A DNA stretch of 64,000 nucleotides from Fervidobacterium gondwanense DSM 13020 (GCF_900143265.1 NZ_FRDJ01000010.1:1-64000); one strand, 5' to 3'; numbered from the stretch's first letter, positions 42,161 through 51,477 are shown. Numbers and translations are program-made. Notes: generated by a model not told the origin, from the letters alone.

Positions 42161-44638
42161 TTAAAACATTCTCAACTGTCCCTCCGGGACAGTTTTTTTC
42201 GTCGACTTAATCTTCTTCATTTGTCCTTCCTTCAAAATTCCAACCTTCTTCTCTATATCACTCTTCTCAACGATTATATTCAATATCTCCCTCGCCCTAT
42301 CGACTATACTCTGCGGCAGTCCCGCGATGGCCGCTACCTCTATCCCATAGCTCCTGTCTGCTACTCCTTCGATTACCCTGTGCAGGAAGATGACACCATC
42401 TGCTGTCTCTTTTACATCAACTGTAAGGTTCTTTATCCCATCGTACGCATTAGCAAGTTCTGTCAACTCAGTAAAATGCGTTGCAAATAAGGTCTTGCAC
42501 TTCACCTCGTTATATATGTACTCACTCATAGACCATGCGATACTAATACCATCGAACGTACTTGTCCCCCTTCCAACCTCATCGAGCAAAACGAGGCTCC
42601 TCTCCGTTGCTTTCGAAAGAATCAGTGCAACCTCGCTCATCTCTGTCAGGAAAGTACTCTTTCCTGTTGAAATATCGTCCCTTGCGCCCATGCGCGTGAA
42701 AATCCTGTCGAAAACAGGTATCTTCGCAAAACTTGCCGGCACAAAACAGCCAATCTGCGCCATTAGCGCAATCAACCCAACTTGCCTGATGTACGTACTC
42801 TTTCCGCTCATATTCGGACCTGTCAATATGAACATCCTGAGCCTGTTATCCATATACGTATCATTCGGCACAAAGCTGTCCACAAACCTCTCAACAACAG
42901 GATGCCTGCCCTGCAATATCTCAAGCTCGCCATCTGAAAGCACGGGCCTTGCGTATCCGTACAGACTTGAAACGTATGCAAATGTAGTGTAAATATCTAT
43001 CCAGCTAAGCGTCTCGGCAACTTTTTGCAACTGCTCAGTGTAGACCTTTATCTCATTGCACAGATTCTCAAACAACGCCTTCTCGAGAGCCTCAACCTTC
43101 TGCTTTGCAGCCATGATTTTGTTTTCGAATTCTTTCAATTCCGGCGTTGTGTACCTTTCGGCGTTCACAAGTGTCTGGAGCCTTGTGTAGTGCTCCGGAG
43201 CATTTTTCACCTGTCCTTTCGGAATCTCTATGTAATAACCAAAAACATTGTTGAAGCCAACTTTCAGCTTCTGAATTCCCGTCTTTGCCCTCTCAATTTC
43301 TTCAAAATCCTTCAACTTCTCATTTGAATGGTACAAAAGCTCGCGGTACTCATCGAGCTCTTTTGAAACCCCTTCCTTGATTATCTTTCCTTCTCCAAGC
43401 TCACCTTCTATCTCATCGTACATCGCACTTTGAATCTTCTCTTTTACAACACTTAAATCTGGCAAATCCTCAAGCAATTTTGAAAGCTCGTCGTTACTTG
43501 CCAGCGCATCACGCAGAGGTTCTATAACCTCGAGCGTGAGCCTCAGGCTTATCAAATCCTTCGGCTTTGCGCTGTCGTATTGTATCCTGTTTATTATCCT
43601 CTCCAGATCGTAGACGCCATCGAGATACTCTCTTACCTCATTCATCAACAGCTTATCTTCCAAAAACGCACTCACCATATCGAGCCGTTTCTCTATCTCT
43701 CTTCTATCCTTCAAAGGATGTAGAATAACCCACTTCAAAAGTCTCGAACCCATAGGCGTCTTTGTCTTGTTCAGCACATCGTACAAATTCTTCCCCCGTT
43801 CTCCGGGAACAAGCGACAGATTCTCGATTGTTGTCGAATCGAGAATCATATATTTCGACTCGTCGAGCGTCCTTGGAAACCTCAACTTCGCCTGTTTATT
43901 GATTGTGTAATTCAAATACTTCACTAAAGCTCCAAACGGATAATGCGCATCGCCAAGCTCAAAATGGTCGATTGAAAAAACATTGTACGCTTCCTTTATC
44001 GCATCGATTGTATTCGTATAATACCAATCATCGAGCCGGTCAATAAAAACCTTTATCTTATCCCTCAACTGTGGATACATGCTCTCCGGGCATATAACCT
44101 GCGTGATTTCGTGGGTATTTACAAAATCGATTAAATCATCTAGGCTGTCAAAAGCCTTAACGACAACATCGCCTGTTGAAGTATCTGCCAAGACAGTATA
44201 TATCTCTCCGGATTTTGATTCATAAACCGACATCATGTAGTTGTTGCTCGTTGAAAGCAACTCATCTTCGATAATTGTTCCGGGTGTAATGACGCGCGTT
44301 ACCTCACGCTTCACAATACCCTTAGCCAACGCTGGGTCTTCCATCTGCTCGCATATAGCGACCTTGTAGCCGCTGTCCACGAGCTTTTTCAAATAATTAT
44401 CCAAAGCATGATAAGGAATGCCTGCCATAGGGGCATCCTGGCGCTTTGTAAGGACAATATTAAGCACCTTAGAAACAGTCAGGGCATCATCGAAAAACGC
44501 CTCATAAAAATCCCCGAGGCGGAAGAGCAGGATGGAATCCTTGTATTTCTCTTTTATTTCAAGATATTGCTTCATCATAGGGGTTAACTTTACGTTGCCA
44601 AACAGATTCTGGCCCGAGTGACCTGCATGACCTGTCAC
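42161..44638 (-). CDS. mutS: DNA mismatch repair protein MutS
   Basis: 825 residues. N-terminal mismatch-binding domain with LFRLGDFYEAFFDDA (the Phe-X-Glu of FYE contacts the mismatch), Walker A TGPNMSGKSTYIRQVG (about residue 603), Walker B with DEVGRGTSTFDG (about 682-693), and the helix-turn-helix end GLPQSIVDRAREIL. Starts at GTG 44638 with SD GAGGTGGT; an internal ATG at PMMKQY is an alternative. Convergent with nrdD and sharing its terminator DNA. Confidence 0.96.
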   Translation of the reverse strand: MTGHAGHSGQNLFGNVKLTPMMKQYLEIKEKYKDSILLFRLGDFYEAFFDDALTVSKVLNIVLTKRQDAPMAGIPYHALDNYLKKLVDSGYKVAICEQMEDPALAKGIVKREVTRVITPGTIIEDELLSTSNNYMMSVYESKSGEIYTVLADTSTGDVVVKAFDSLDDLIDFVNTHEITQVICPESMYPQLRDKIKVFIDRLDDWYYTNTIDAIKEAYNVFSIDHFELGDAHYPFGALVKYLNYTINKQAKLRFPRTLDESKYMILDSTTIENLSLVPGERGKNLYDVLNKTKTPMGSRLLKWVILHPLKDRREIEKRLDMVSAFLEDKLLMNEVREYLDGVYDLERIINRIQYDSAKPKDLISLRLTLEVIEPLRDALASNDELSKLLEDLPDLSVVKEKIQSAMYDEIEGELGEGKIIKEGVSKELDEYRELLYHSNEKLKDFEEIERAKTGIQKLKVGFNNVFGYYIEIPKGQVKNAPEHYTRLQTLVNAERYTTPELKEFENKIMAAKQKVEALEKALFENLCNEIKVYTEQLQKVAETLSWIDIYTTFAYVSSLYGYARPVLSDGELEILQGRHPVVERFVDSFVPNDTYMDNRLRMFILTGPNMSGKSTYIRQVGLIALMAQIGCFVPASFAKIPVFDRIFTRMGARDDISTGKSTFLTEMSEVALILSKATERSLVLLDEVGRGTSTFDGISIAWSMSEYIYNEVKCKTLFATHFTELTELANAYDGIKNLTVDVKETADGVIFLHRVIEGVADRSYGIEVAAIAGLPQSIVDRAREILNIIVEKSDIEKKVGILKEGQMKKIKSTKKTVPEGQLRMF
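42174..42199 (+). terminator. nrdD terminator embedded in the mutS coding sequence
   Basis: Perfect 9-bp stem (AACTGTCCC / GGGACAGTT) with a 3-nt loop and TTTTTTT. On the minus strand the same bases encode the TVPEGQL segment at the MutS C-terminus. Confidence 0.88.
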
Positions 44639-44665
44639 AATACCACCTCTTTGAAAAGCTATAGA

Positions 44666-44694
44666 TTGACAAAAGTCGGTGAAGAGATTAAAAT
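44666..44694 (+). promoter_or_regulatory. Promoter of the GNAT gene
   Basis: TTGACA (44666-44671), 17-bp spacer, TAAAAT (44689-44694); the CDS begins about 60 bp downstream. Divergent from mutS. Confidence 0.85.
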
Positions 44695-44754
44695 TTACAT
44701 CAATATTTTAACATTTTTTCCAAAACATAGTAAGGGGGAATAGGAGGGAATACT

Positions 44755-45288
44755 ATGCTTGAAGGAAAACTTGTGAAATTGGTAGAGTACAAGAAAGAAT
44801 ACTTAGAAAAAGCACGGGAGATGATAAACGACTGGGAAGTTAAAAAATACCTCACACCTGGTATACCATTCCCGCTAAGAATAGAAGACGAAGAAAAATG
44901 GTACAGCTCGCTCAATCCATTTGGGAATGGAACATATTCATTCGCAATACTGCTCAAAGATACGAATGAATACATAGGTGGCTGCGGGGTTAACACAGTA
45001 GACTGGAAAAACTCCGTTGCTGAAATAGGAATCTTTCTTGGTTCGCAGTACCATAACAAAGGATATGGAACGGATGCGATGGAAGTACTCATACGATTCA
45101 TATTCAAAGAAATGAACATAAACAAAATAAGACTTCACACCTATTCATTCAACAAACGTGGAATCCGCGTGTACGAAAAAGTTGGATTCAAAACCGAAGG
45201 TGTGCTGAGAAAAGAAATATTCAGAGAAGGACAATACCACGACATAGTAGTTATGGGACTTCTAAGAGAAGAATGGCAAGAAAAATAA
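44755..45288 (+). CDS. GNAT-family acetyltransferase (RimJ/RimL/SpeG-like)
   Basis: 177 residues. The GNAT fold shows GGCGVNTVDWKNSVAEIGIFLG and the acetyl-CoA loop QYHNKGYGTDAM (first motif at about residues 78-99), then VGFKTEGVLRKEIFREGQYHD, which resembles ribosomal N-acetyltransferase or spermidine acetyltransferase relatives. SD GGAGGGA precedes the ATG. The substrate cannot be told from the sequence. Confidence 0.85.
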   Translation: MLEGKLVKLVEYKKEYLEKAREMINDWEVKKYLTPGIPFPLRIEDEEKWYSSLNPFGNGTYSFAILLKDTNEYIGGCGVNTVDWKNSVAEIGIFLGSQYHNKGYGTDAMEVLIRFIFKEMNINKIRLHTYSFNKRGIRVYEKVGFKTEGVLRKEIFREGQYHDIVVMGLLREEWQEK

Positions 45289-45290
45289 AA

Positions 45291-45314
45291 GAAGGGAGCT
45301 TAAACGCTCCCTTC
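45291..45314. terminator. Bidirectional terminator between GNAT gene and tsaB
   Basis: 9-bp stem (GAAGGGAGC / GCTCCCTTC) with a 6-nt loop between convergent genes; it overlaps the tsaB stop region. Confidence 0.85.
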
Positions 45315-45971
45315 CTTCTTCCTCTTCTCAAAATTAAGTTCAGCGATGCTCTTTTGCAGATACAAAGGCTCAATATCGTTTACAAATCGCTCATTTTCAA
45401 TTTCTTCGCATGCCAAAAGATACAAATTCCTTGCTGTAGGCAAACTCAATTCACTCAACTCGAACTTATTCAACTTAACATCGCTCTCGAAAAACTCCGC
45501 CCCATCGCCAAGGAAAAGCTTTGGGCTGAATTCTCGATATCGTTCATTTATCAAATCAACCGTTTCTATGAACGGTGACACAATCTCATCAAGCTTCCCA
45601 TTCTCCGGCTTATACAGAGCACTGTACAAATACCCTTCCCTTGCCTTTCTAACAACAGCGATGTATCCATTATAGAACAGCCCATTCAGCGCTATCAGTT
45701 TCAACGAACTAATCTGAACAAACTTATTGCCAATTCCAAGCCCGTAGGCAAACGAAATCCCAACACGCAGCCCCGTAAGCCCACCAGGACCTATACCGAT
45801 TCCGACTATATTCAGATTGCCAAAATCTACCTCAGCCATCTTTTCAACAACCTGCGAAACCTGAATCCCGTGCTTTGCCTTTGTCTCGAGCTCAACAAAA
45901 ATCTTCTTTTCATCGTCCACATAACACGCAACAACTCTTGGTGTTGATGTATCCAAAGCGAAAAGTTTCAA
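45300..45971 (-). CDS. tsaB: tRNA threonylcarbamoyladenosine biosynthesis protein TsaB
   Basis: 223 residues. Partner of TsaD in making t6A37 on ANN-decoding tRNAs. ASKHA-fold features: FALDTSTPRVVACY at the N-terminus and GIGIGPGGLTGLRVGISFAYGL near residue 57 (the second is a 22-residue block; key residues GPGG and TGLR). Length typical of TsaB. Monocistronic here. Confidence 0.92.
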   Translation of the reverse strand: MKLFALDTSTPRVVACYVDDEKKIFVELETKAKHGIQVSQVVEKMAEVDFGNLNIVGIGIGPGGLTGLRVGISFAYGLGIGNKFVQISSLKLIALNGLFYNGYIAVVRKAREGYLYSALYKPENGKLDEIVSPFIETVDLINERYREFSPKLFLGDGAEFFESDVKLNKFELSELSLPTARNLYLLACEEIENERFVNDIEPLYLQKSIAELNFEKRKKEGSV

Positions 45972-46045
45972 ATTAACGCCTCCTTGTCAAAGTATCATCA
46001 AGAAGAATTTTAGCACGAATTAAAAAAATTTGAATTCGAAAACTG

Positions 46046-46076
46046 TTGAAATTTTTTAAATATCGTATGTTAAAAT
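46046..46076 (+). promoter_or_regulatory. Promoter of the glycerate transport/kinase operon
   Basis: TTGAAA (46046-46051), 19-bp spacer, TAAAAT (46071-46076) preceded by TATGT. The -10 region (TATGTTAAAATAT) matches that of the liv promoter. Confidence 0.6.
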
Positions 46077-46110
46077 ATCCATAACCACACTTCTACAAGG
46101 GGGGAAGGGT

Positions 46111-47454
46111 ATGAGTATCTGGCTACCTATTTTGCTGCTGCTCTCGATAGTCTTCATCGTCTACTCAACAGTTCGATGGAAGCTGCATCCATTTTTAGCA
46201 CTGATCTTTGCGGCATTCTTGTACGGCTTACTTGCAAAGATGAACTTGGGAGACATCGTTAAATCCATCACTGAAGGTTTTGGTGATACAGTCAGCTCGA
46301 TAGGGATAGTCATAGTTGCAGGAACGATCATAGGCATCTTCCTTGAAAAATCAGGTGGAGCATTTACCATGGCAGAATCGGTTCTCAAAGTAACAGGAAG
46401 AAAGAACGTCCCGCTTGCCATGAGCCTCATAGGTTACATAGTTTCCATACCGGTTTTCTGCGATTCGGGATTCGTCATTCTAACACCACTGAACAAAGCA
46501 TTGACGAAAAGAGCCAACCTTTCTCTTGCCACCACAGGAATCGCTTTGAGTTTAGGTCTTTACGCAACACACACCATGGTTCCACCAACTCCCGGTCCAG
46601 TTGCGGCTGCAGGTAACCTCGGCGCAGATCTTGGATTAACCATACTTATGGGAATGATAGTAGCCGTTCCCGCAATTATCGTTGGTTGGCTATTTGCAAC
46701 AAAGTATGCGTCGAAAATACAGATTGACCCAGAACCCGAACTGACTGAAAAAGAAATTGAACAGAAAATGAAAGAGGCACCGAAAAGCACAATGGCATTC
46801 CTGCCAATTGTTCTGCCAATAATTCTCATTCTCCTCAAATCAGTATCAGATTTCCCGACAAATCCATTCGGCACTGGCGGATTCAAAAACTTCATCGGCT
46901 TCATCGGTCATCCAGTTACAGCATTGATGATAGGTGTCTTAATCTCCTTCTTACTCCCGAAAAAACTCACAAAAGATATGATTTCAATGGGTGGCTGGGT
47001 TGGACAGGCAGTCACGCAGGCAGGAGTTATAATACTCATAACCGCTGCCGGTGGTGCGTTTGGTAAAGTACTACAAAACTCTGGTGTAGCAAATCTCATT
47101 GGTGAATCTTTATCAAAAGCAAACCTCGGCATGTGGCTTCCATTTATCATTTCAGCTGCAATAAAAACTGCGCAAGGTTCATCAACGGTTGCACTCATCA
47201 CAACATCAGCTCTACTTGCTCCATTGATGGAACCTCTTGGCTTAGTTTCACCAATTGCCAAAGCACTCACGGTTGTGGCAATCGGAGCTGGCTCAATGGT
47301 TGTTTCACACGCTAACGACAGCTACTTCTGGGTTGTCAGCCAACTCTCAAAGATGGACGTTAAAACAGGCTACAAACTCCAAACATTTGGAACACTCCTT
47401 GAAGGCTTAACAGCTGCGGTGACAGTCTGGATAATAAGTCTCTTCGTGATTTAA
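46111..47454 (+). CDS. GntP-family permease, probably glycerate/gluconate
   Basis: 447-residue membrane protein with about 12-14 helices. GntP signatures: FLEKSGGAFTMAESVLKV, IPVFCDSGFVILTPLNKAL (about residues 112-130), THTMVPPTPGPVAAAG. The next gene encodes glycerate 2-kinase, so glycerate is the likeliest substrate, although GntP members also carry gluconate. The family is certain; the substrate is inferred from the neighbour. Confidence 0.88.
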   Translation: MSIWLPILLLLSIVFIVYSTVRWKLHPFLALIFAAFLYGLLAKMNLGDIVKSITEGFGDTVSSIGIVIVAGTIIGIFLEKSGGAFTMAESVLKVTGRKNVPLAMSLIGYIVSIPVFCDSGFVILTPLNKALTKRANLSLATTGIALSLGLYATHTMVPPTPGPVAAAGNLGADLGLTILMGMIVAVPAIIVGWLFATKYASKIQIDPEPELTEKEIEQKMKEAPKSTMAFLPIVLPIILILLKSVSDFPTNPFGTGGFKNFIGFIGHPVTALMIGVLISFLLPKKLTKDMISMGGWVGQAVTQAGVIILITAAGGAFGKVLQNSGVANLIGESLSKANLGMWLPFIISAAIKTAQGSSTVALITTSALLAPLMEPLGLVSPIAKALTVVAIGAGSMVVSHANDSYFWVVSQLSKMDVKTGYKLQTFGTLLEGLTAAVTVWIISLFVI

Positions 47455-47468
47455 TATATAATGAGCAC

Positions 47469-47502
47469 ACATGCTCTGGCTAACCGCCAGAGCATGTTTT
47501 AT
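47469..47502 (+). terminator. Intercistronic hairpin with TAACC loop (glycerate operon)
   Basis: Perfect 12-bp stem (ACATGCTCTGGC / GCCAGAGCATGT) with loop TAACC, followed by TTTTATAA. Located between the permease and the kinase genes; same loop as the liv-operon hairpin. Confidence 0.78.
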
Positions 47503-47534
47503 AACCTCACAAACTTCCAACAGGAGGCGATACA

Positions 47535-48791
47535 ATGCCACAGTTAAAAGAGCACATCAACCAAATCATCTCATACACCCTACATCACATCCTCCCAGAC
47601 AATGCTGTAAGGCAAAAACTTGAAGAACTGAATATTCAGACAGATAAAAGAAGAATTATCGTCGTTGCAATAGGCAAGGCAGCTTGGCGCATGGCAAAAT
47701 CTACAAAAGAAGTACTTGGAGAACGAATCGATAAAGGAATAGTAATTACAAAATACCAGCACTCCGAAGGAGCGATAGAAGGCTTGGAAATATTTGAGGC
47801 GGGACACCCAATCCCTGACGAAAACACATTGATTGCAACAAAAAGAGCGCTTGAACTGACAAGCAATCTCTCAGAAAACGACATCGTACTATTCTTAGTC
47901 TCCGGTGGAGGCTCAGCGCTCTTCGAAGAACTACAAGAAGGTGTAACACTGCAAGACATACAATTCATAACACAGCAGCTTCTCAAAAGTGGAGCGAATA
48001 TCGTTGAGATAAACACAATACGAAAGCATTTGTCAATTGTAAAGGGAGGAAGATATGCCCAGCACGTATATCCTGCAAAAGTAATCACCCTTGTACTCTC
48101 AGATGTACTCGGCGACAGGCTCGACTCCATAGCCTCAGGACCCGCGTATCCCGACTCAACGACAAGCGAAATGGCGCTCCAGATAATAGAAAAATACAAC
48201 ATACCAGTCTCTAATGCGATTTTAAACGCGCTAAAAAACGAAACGCCAAAAGAACTAACGAATGTCGAGACCTACATAATCGGTAGCGTTAAAGTTGCAT
48301 GCGAAAAAGCAATGGAGAAAGCTAAAGAATTGGGCTACAACACGTTGCTTCTAACAACCACATTGGACTGCGAAGCCAAAGAAGCAGGCAGATTCCTAAG
48401 CGCAGTCGCAAAAGAAATAAAACAAAACGACGTTCCGGTGAAAAAACCAGCTGCTGTTATTCTCGGCGGGGAAACCATAGTGCATGTTAAGGGCAACGGC
48501 AAAGGCGGGCGCAACCAAGAACTCGCACTATCATTTGCCTTAGCGATAGAAAGTATCGAAGGCATAGCCTTGTGCAGCTTCGGAACAGACGGCACAGATG
48601 GTCCGACTGATGCAGCAGGAGGAATAGTGGATGGAACGACTGCTTCCAAAACCAGAAACGCCGGTTACAACCCAGAACTAATGCTTGAAAACAACGATTC
48701 ATACAACGCCCTAAGAATCGCTGGTGACCTACTCATAACCGGACCGACGGGAACGAATGTCAATGATTTGATCGTGATGGTGGTGGGATAA
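47535..48791 (+). CDS. Glycerate 2-kinase (MOFRL family)
   Basis: 418 residues. Phosphorylates D-glycerate to 2-phosphoglycerate with ATP, feeding lower glycolysis. Family motifs: VVAIGKAAWRMAKST, FLVSGGGSALFEEL, VLSDVLGDRLDSIASGP in the N-terminal domain, and GGRNQELALSFAL plus FGTDGTDGPTDAAGGIVDG in the C-terminal MOFRL domain. SD CAGGAGG precedes the ATG. Forms an uptake-and-phosphorylation module with the GntP gene. Confidence 0.94.
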   Translation: MPQLKEHINQIISYTLHHILPDNAVRQKLEELNIQTDKRRIIVVAIGKAAWRMAKSTKEVLGERIDKGIVITKYQHSEGAIEGLEIFEAGHPIPDENTLIATKRALELTSNLSENDIVLFLVSGGGSALFEELQEGVTLQDIQFITQQLLKSGANIVEINTIRKHLSIVKGGRYAQHVYPAKVITLVLSDVLGDRLDSIASGPAYPDSTTSEMALQIIEKYNIPVSNAILNALKNETPKELTNVETYIIGSVKVACEKAMEKAKELGYNTLLLTTTLDCEAKEAGRFLSAVAKEIKQNDVPVKKPAAVILGGETIVHVKGNGKGGRNQELALSFALAIESIEGIALCSFGTDGTDGPTDAAGGIVDGTTASKTRNAGYNPELMLENNDSYNALRIAGDLLITGPTGTNVNDLIVMVVG

Positions 48792-49049
48792 GAGATTGGA
48801 GCTGTTCAAGATATGAATGGTTTTCCTCAACCTCCCTCTAGAATATGCAACACCTTTCTTACGGTAAGCTTTCTTTCCTATTATATTAGTCAATTATTTA
48901 CCAAATGTTTATACTGAAGAAACCAATTCCATAACTTACTTAAAAGAACAAGAAGAGTATGCAATGTTAACAATTCTCTCTGTGTAAGCGCAAGAGGAGG
49001 TCACTGTGATTAGAAATGGTCATGATTAATTAACACTGACATATTGTAA
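48792..49049. other. Intergenic boundary of the defence island
   Basis: About 330 bp AT-rich gap up to brxP in all. It contains a strong SD (AGAGGAGG, 48993-49000) followed by GTG 49006 and only seven codons (MIRNGHD, stop at 49027-49029), either a leader peptide or the stump of a lost gene. Nothing else recognised. Confidence 0.4.
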
Positions 49050-49079
49050 TTGTTACTATTTGATGGTAAAACATAAAAT
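49050..49079 (+). promoter_or_regulatory. Promoter of the BREX-like operon
   Basis: TTGTTA (49050-49055), 18-bp spacer, TAAAAT (49074-49079), about 40 bp before the brxP start. It is the only convincing promoter before the four-gene operon. Confidence 0.6.
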
Positions 49080-49119
49080 AACGAATCCATAGAGAAATTA
49101 AAGCGAGGAGGGTTTCGGC

Positions 49120-51477
49120 TTGCACAAAGTTTTCTGGGACTCAGAATCAAGTGGTGTGATTCTAAGCTATGACAATCTTGGTATTGAGATAAATGAGCCG
49201 CCAAGACCTGTATTCTATGAGGAATTAGATCTGCTAGGATTTGATAAGCTTTGGTCATATCCGAGAACGCATGAGCCTCTTCTATGGGCGTCCGGAAGGA
49301 ACTATTACTATAAAGGTCGCCTTGTAGCTCGAGCGGTTGGAGGAAGTATGAATTCATTGCCAAAGATTGAGCTGACAGACTTAGGTAGAGATCTCAAGCT
49401 TGACCCAATCAACATTCAGCTCCTTGTTGAAAAGAACAAAGATGCCTTGTTTACAATAGAGAACGAGGCAATGGATTTTGTAACTCATGTCTACAAAGTA
49501 TACAAGAAAAAGAGTTCATTTGTTGTTTCCTACAGTGGTGGAAAGGATTCACAAGTAGTCCTAGATCTCGTGACAAGAGTGATACCACCTGACGAGTTAA
49601 CTGTGATTTTTTCTGATACGACAATGGACATATCTTACACGCACGAAGCATATGAAAAAACAAAGCAAGAATACCAAAAAAGATACGACGGGTTAAAATT
49701 TTACAAGGTTGAACCAAATAAAGCAGCTGTCGAATTTTGGAAAGATTTCGGTCCACCAAGTAGATTGCAGAGATGGTGTTGTACAGTCATAAAAAGCTCG
49801 CCAGCGATAAGTTTTATGAGAAAACAGTTCGGGAGAAAGTCTGTAGTAAATTTTGTTGGGGTTCGTTCTGATGAGAGCACGCAAAGAGAGAAACACAGAA
49901 GATTAAGCGAAGGTGAAAAACACGCTTTTCAGATTAATGCAGAGGTGATTAAGGATTGGAATACAACTGAAGTTTTTCTTTATATGCTTTATAGGAAAAT
50001 ATACATCAATAAGGGATATAGATACGGACTGACTAGGATTGGATGCTCAGTGTGTCCCTTTAATTCGGTTTGGTCTGAAAGTTTGCTGCGCAGAATAGAG
50101 TCTGATATATATGAGCCCTATATTATCGTATTGAAAGAATTCCTGTTAGACCAAGGTGTAGAGCCTGAGAAATTAGACGAATATATTTATGATGGTGCTT
50201 GGAAAAAACGCGCTGGGAGCGAAAGTTCAGAAAAGCGCGAAAATCACCTGGAAATATTGGAGGAAAACGAAAAACTGATAGCTGTTATAAGAAATCCAAA
50301 ACAAGACTTCCTTGAATGGGTAAAAGTTGTAGGTCAGGTGGCTTATTTTAAGAATGCAAATAATGTGGTTAAAGGAGACGTAAGAGTAAGGGAACGAAAC
50401 ATACCATTCGAGATGGAATTAAAGGATAACAAGACAATCATTAGAGTCACAACTTACGGGGATAAGAATATTCAAAGCACTTTCAAAAACTTATTCAATA
50501 AGACGACCTACTGTGTAGGTTGTGGAACGTGTGGAGCAGAATGTCCAGTAGGAGCTTTAACATTCTTTCCTTCACTAAAGGTAAACGCCAATCTCTGCAT
50601 TCATTGCGGCAACTGCGTTAATGTATCAGAGAAGGGCTGTTTAGTTGCAAAATCTTTACAGACAGCACAGGGGGGAAGAAACATGAATAATGACAGATTG
50701 TTGAAAGGATTTGGAAGGTATCTGACGTTTGGTATGCGTGATGAGTGGTTATCTGCTTACTTGAAGAACGTAAATAAATGGTTTGAAGAAAATACTTTAG
50801 GACCAAAACAAGTAGAAAGCATGAAGGCGTGGCTTATGGACTCTGGCTTAATAGATAGTAAAAAGAAACCCACGGAGCTAGCAGAGATTCTTAGCAGGAT
50901 ATATCCGTATGATAAGAATTTTGTTTGGCTAATTTTGTGGAACAATTTGTATTATACTTCGTCTGTTTGCAAAGTTTATGTGGATAATGTTGAATGGGGA
51001 GCATACATAAGTTCAAAGGATTTTGAAGATATGGTTTCATCAATAGATCCTGAACTAAATGACAGGACGAAGAAAAGCGGTATTGGCTCGTTATTAAACA
51101 TGTTTGAAAATTCTCCATTAAGCAAAGAAATCGGGATAGGTCAAATCAAAAAGAACGGAAACCAAAGATTCGTTTCTAAGAAACCTTTTGAAGAACCACA
51201 TCCGTTTGCTGTTGCCTACAGCCTCTATAAAGCTGCAGAGTATTTAGGATATAGGGATTTGACTGTCTCTGAGGTGTATGATTCGAGATTCGATGGAGGA
51301 CCGTATAAGCTATTTGGTATTCCAAGGTCAAAACTTGAGAGAGTGTTAAGAAGACTTCAAGAAGATCCAGAGAGGATATTGAAAATAGATTTGGTTTCGG
51401 ATTTAGACAACATATTCTTGAGGGATGATTTGGACTCACTGCAAATACTTAGAATTGCGGAGGCGAGGATTAAATGA
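49120..51477 (+). CDS. brxP: BrxP-like protein: PAPS-reductase/DndC-like domain + ferredoxin + DUF4007
   Basis: 785 residues. A PP-loop ATP-pyrophosphatase/PAPS-reductase domain has YSGGKDSQVV (138-147), WCCTVIKSS (219-227) and IGCSVCPF (308-315). A ferredoxin-like part has CVGCGTCGAEC (465-475) and CIHCGNC (493-499) plus C507. From about residue 522 comes a DUF4007-like helical domain. PP-loop plus Fe-S chemistry is shared with DndC, which puts sulfur on the DNA backbone, so a sulfur-based DNA mark is a reasonable inference. TTG 49120 follows SD GAGGAGGG. First gene of the operon; overlaps brxC by 4 bp. An internal SD and ATG precede the DUF4007 part. Confidence 0.8.
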   Translation: MHKVFWDSESSGVILSYDNLGIEINEPPRPVFYEELDLLGFDKLWSYPRTHEPLLWASGRNYYYKGRLVARAVGGSMNSLPKIELTDLGRDLKLDPINIQLLVEKNKDALFTIENEAMDFVTHVYKVYKKKSSFVVSYSGGKDSQVVLDLVTRVIPPDELTVIFSDTTMDISYTHEAYEKTKQEYQKRYDGLKFYKVEPNKAAVEFWKDFGPPSRLQRWCCTVIKSSPAISFMRKQFGRKSVVNFVGVRSDESTQREKHRRLSEGEKHAFQINAEVIKDWNTTEVFLYMLYRKIYINKGYRYGLTRIGCSVCPFNSVWSESLLRRIESDIYEPYIIVLKEFLLDQGVEPEKLDEYIYDGAWKKRAGSESSEKRENHLEILEENEKLIAVIRNPKQDFLEWVKVVGQVAYFKNANNVVKGDVRVRERNIPFEMELKDNKTIIRVTTYGDKNIQSTFKNLFNKTTYCVGCGTCGAECPVGALTFFPSLKVNANLCIHCGNCVNVSEKGCLVAKSLQTAQGGRNMNNDRLLKGFGRYLTFGMRDEWLSAYLKNVNKWFEENTLGPKQVESMKAWLMDSGLIDSKKKPTELAEILSRIYPYDKNFVWLILWNNLYYTSSVCKVYVDNVEWGAYISSKDFEDMVSSIDPELNDRTKKSGIGSLLNMFENSPLSKEIGIGQIKKNGNQRFVSKKPFEEPHPFAVAYSLYKAAEYLGYRDLTVSEVYDSRFDGGPYKLFGIPRSKLERVLRRLQEDPERILKIDLVSDLDNIFLRDDLDSLQILRIAEARIK

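Noticed and set aside
49120-51477. Annotating the first defence gene as a sulfate-assimilation PAPS reductase (cysH)
   Set aside because: It is far too long, carries ferredoxin and DUF4007 parts, and is translationally coupled to brxC-pglZ-brxL; no other sulfate-assimilation gene is nearby.
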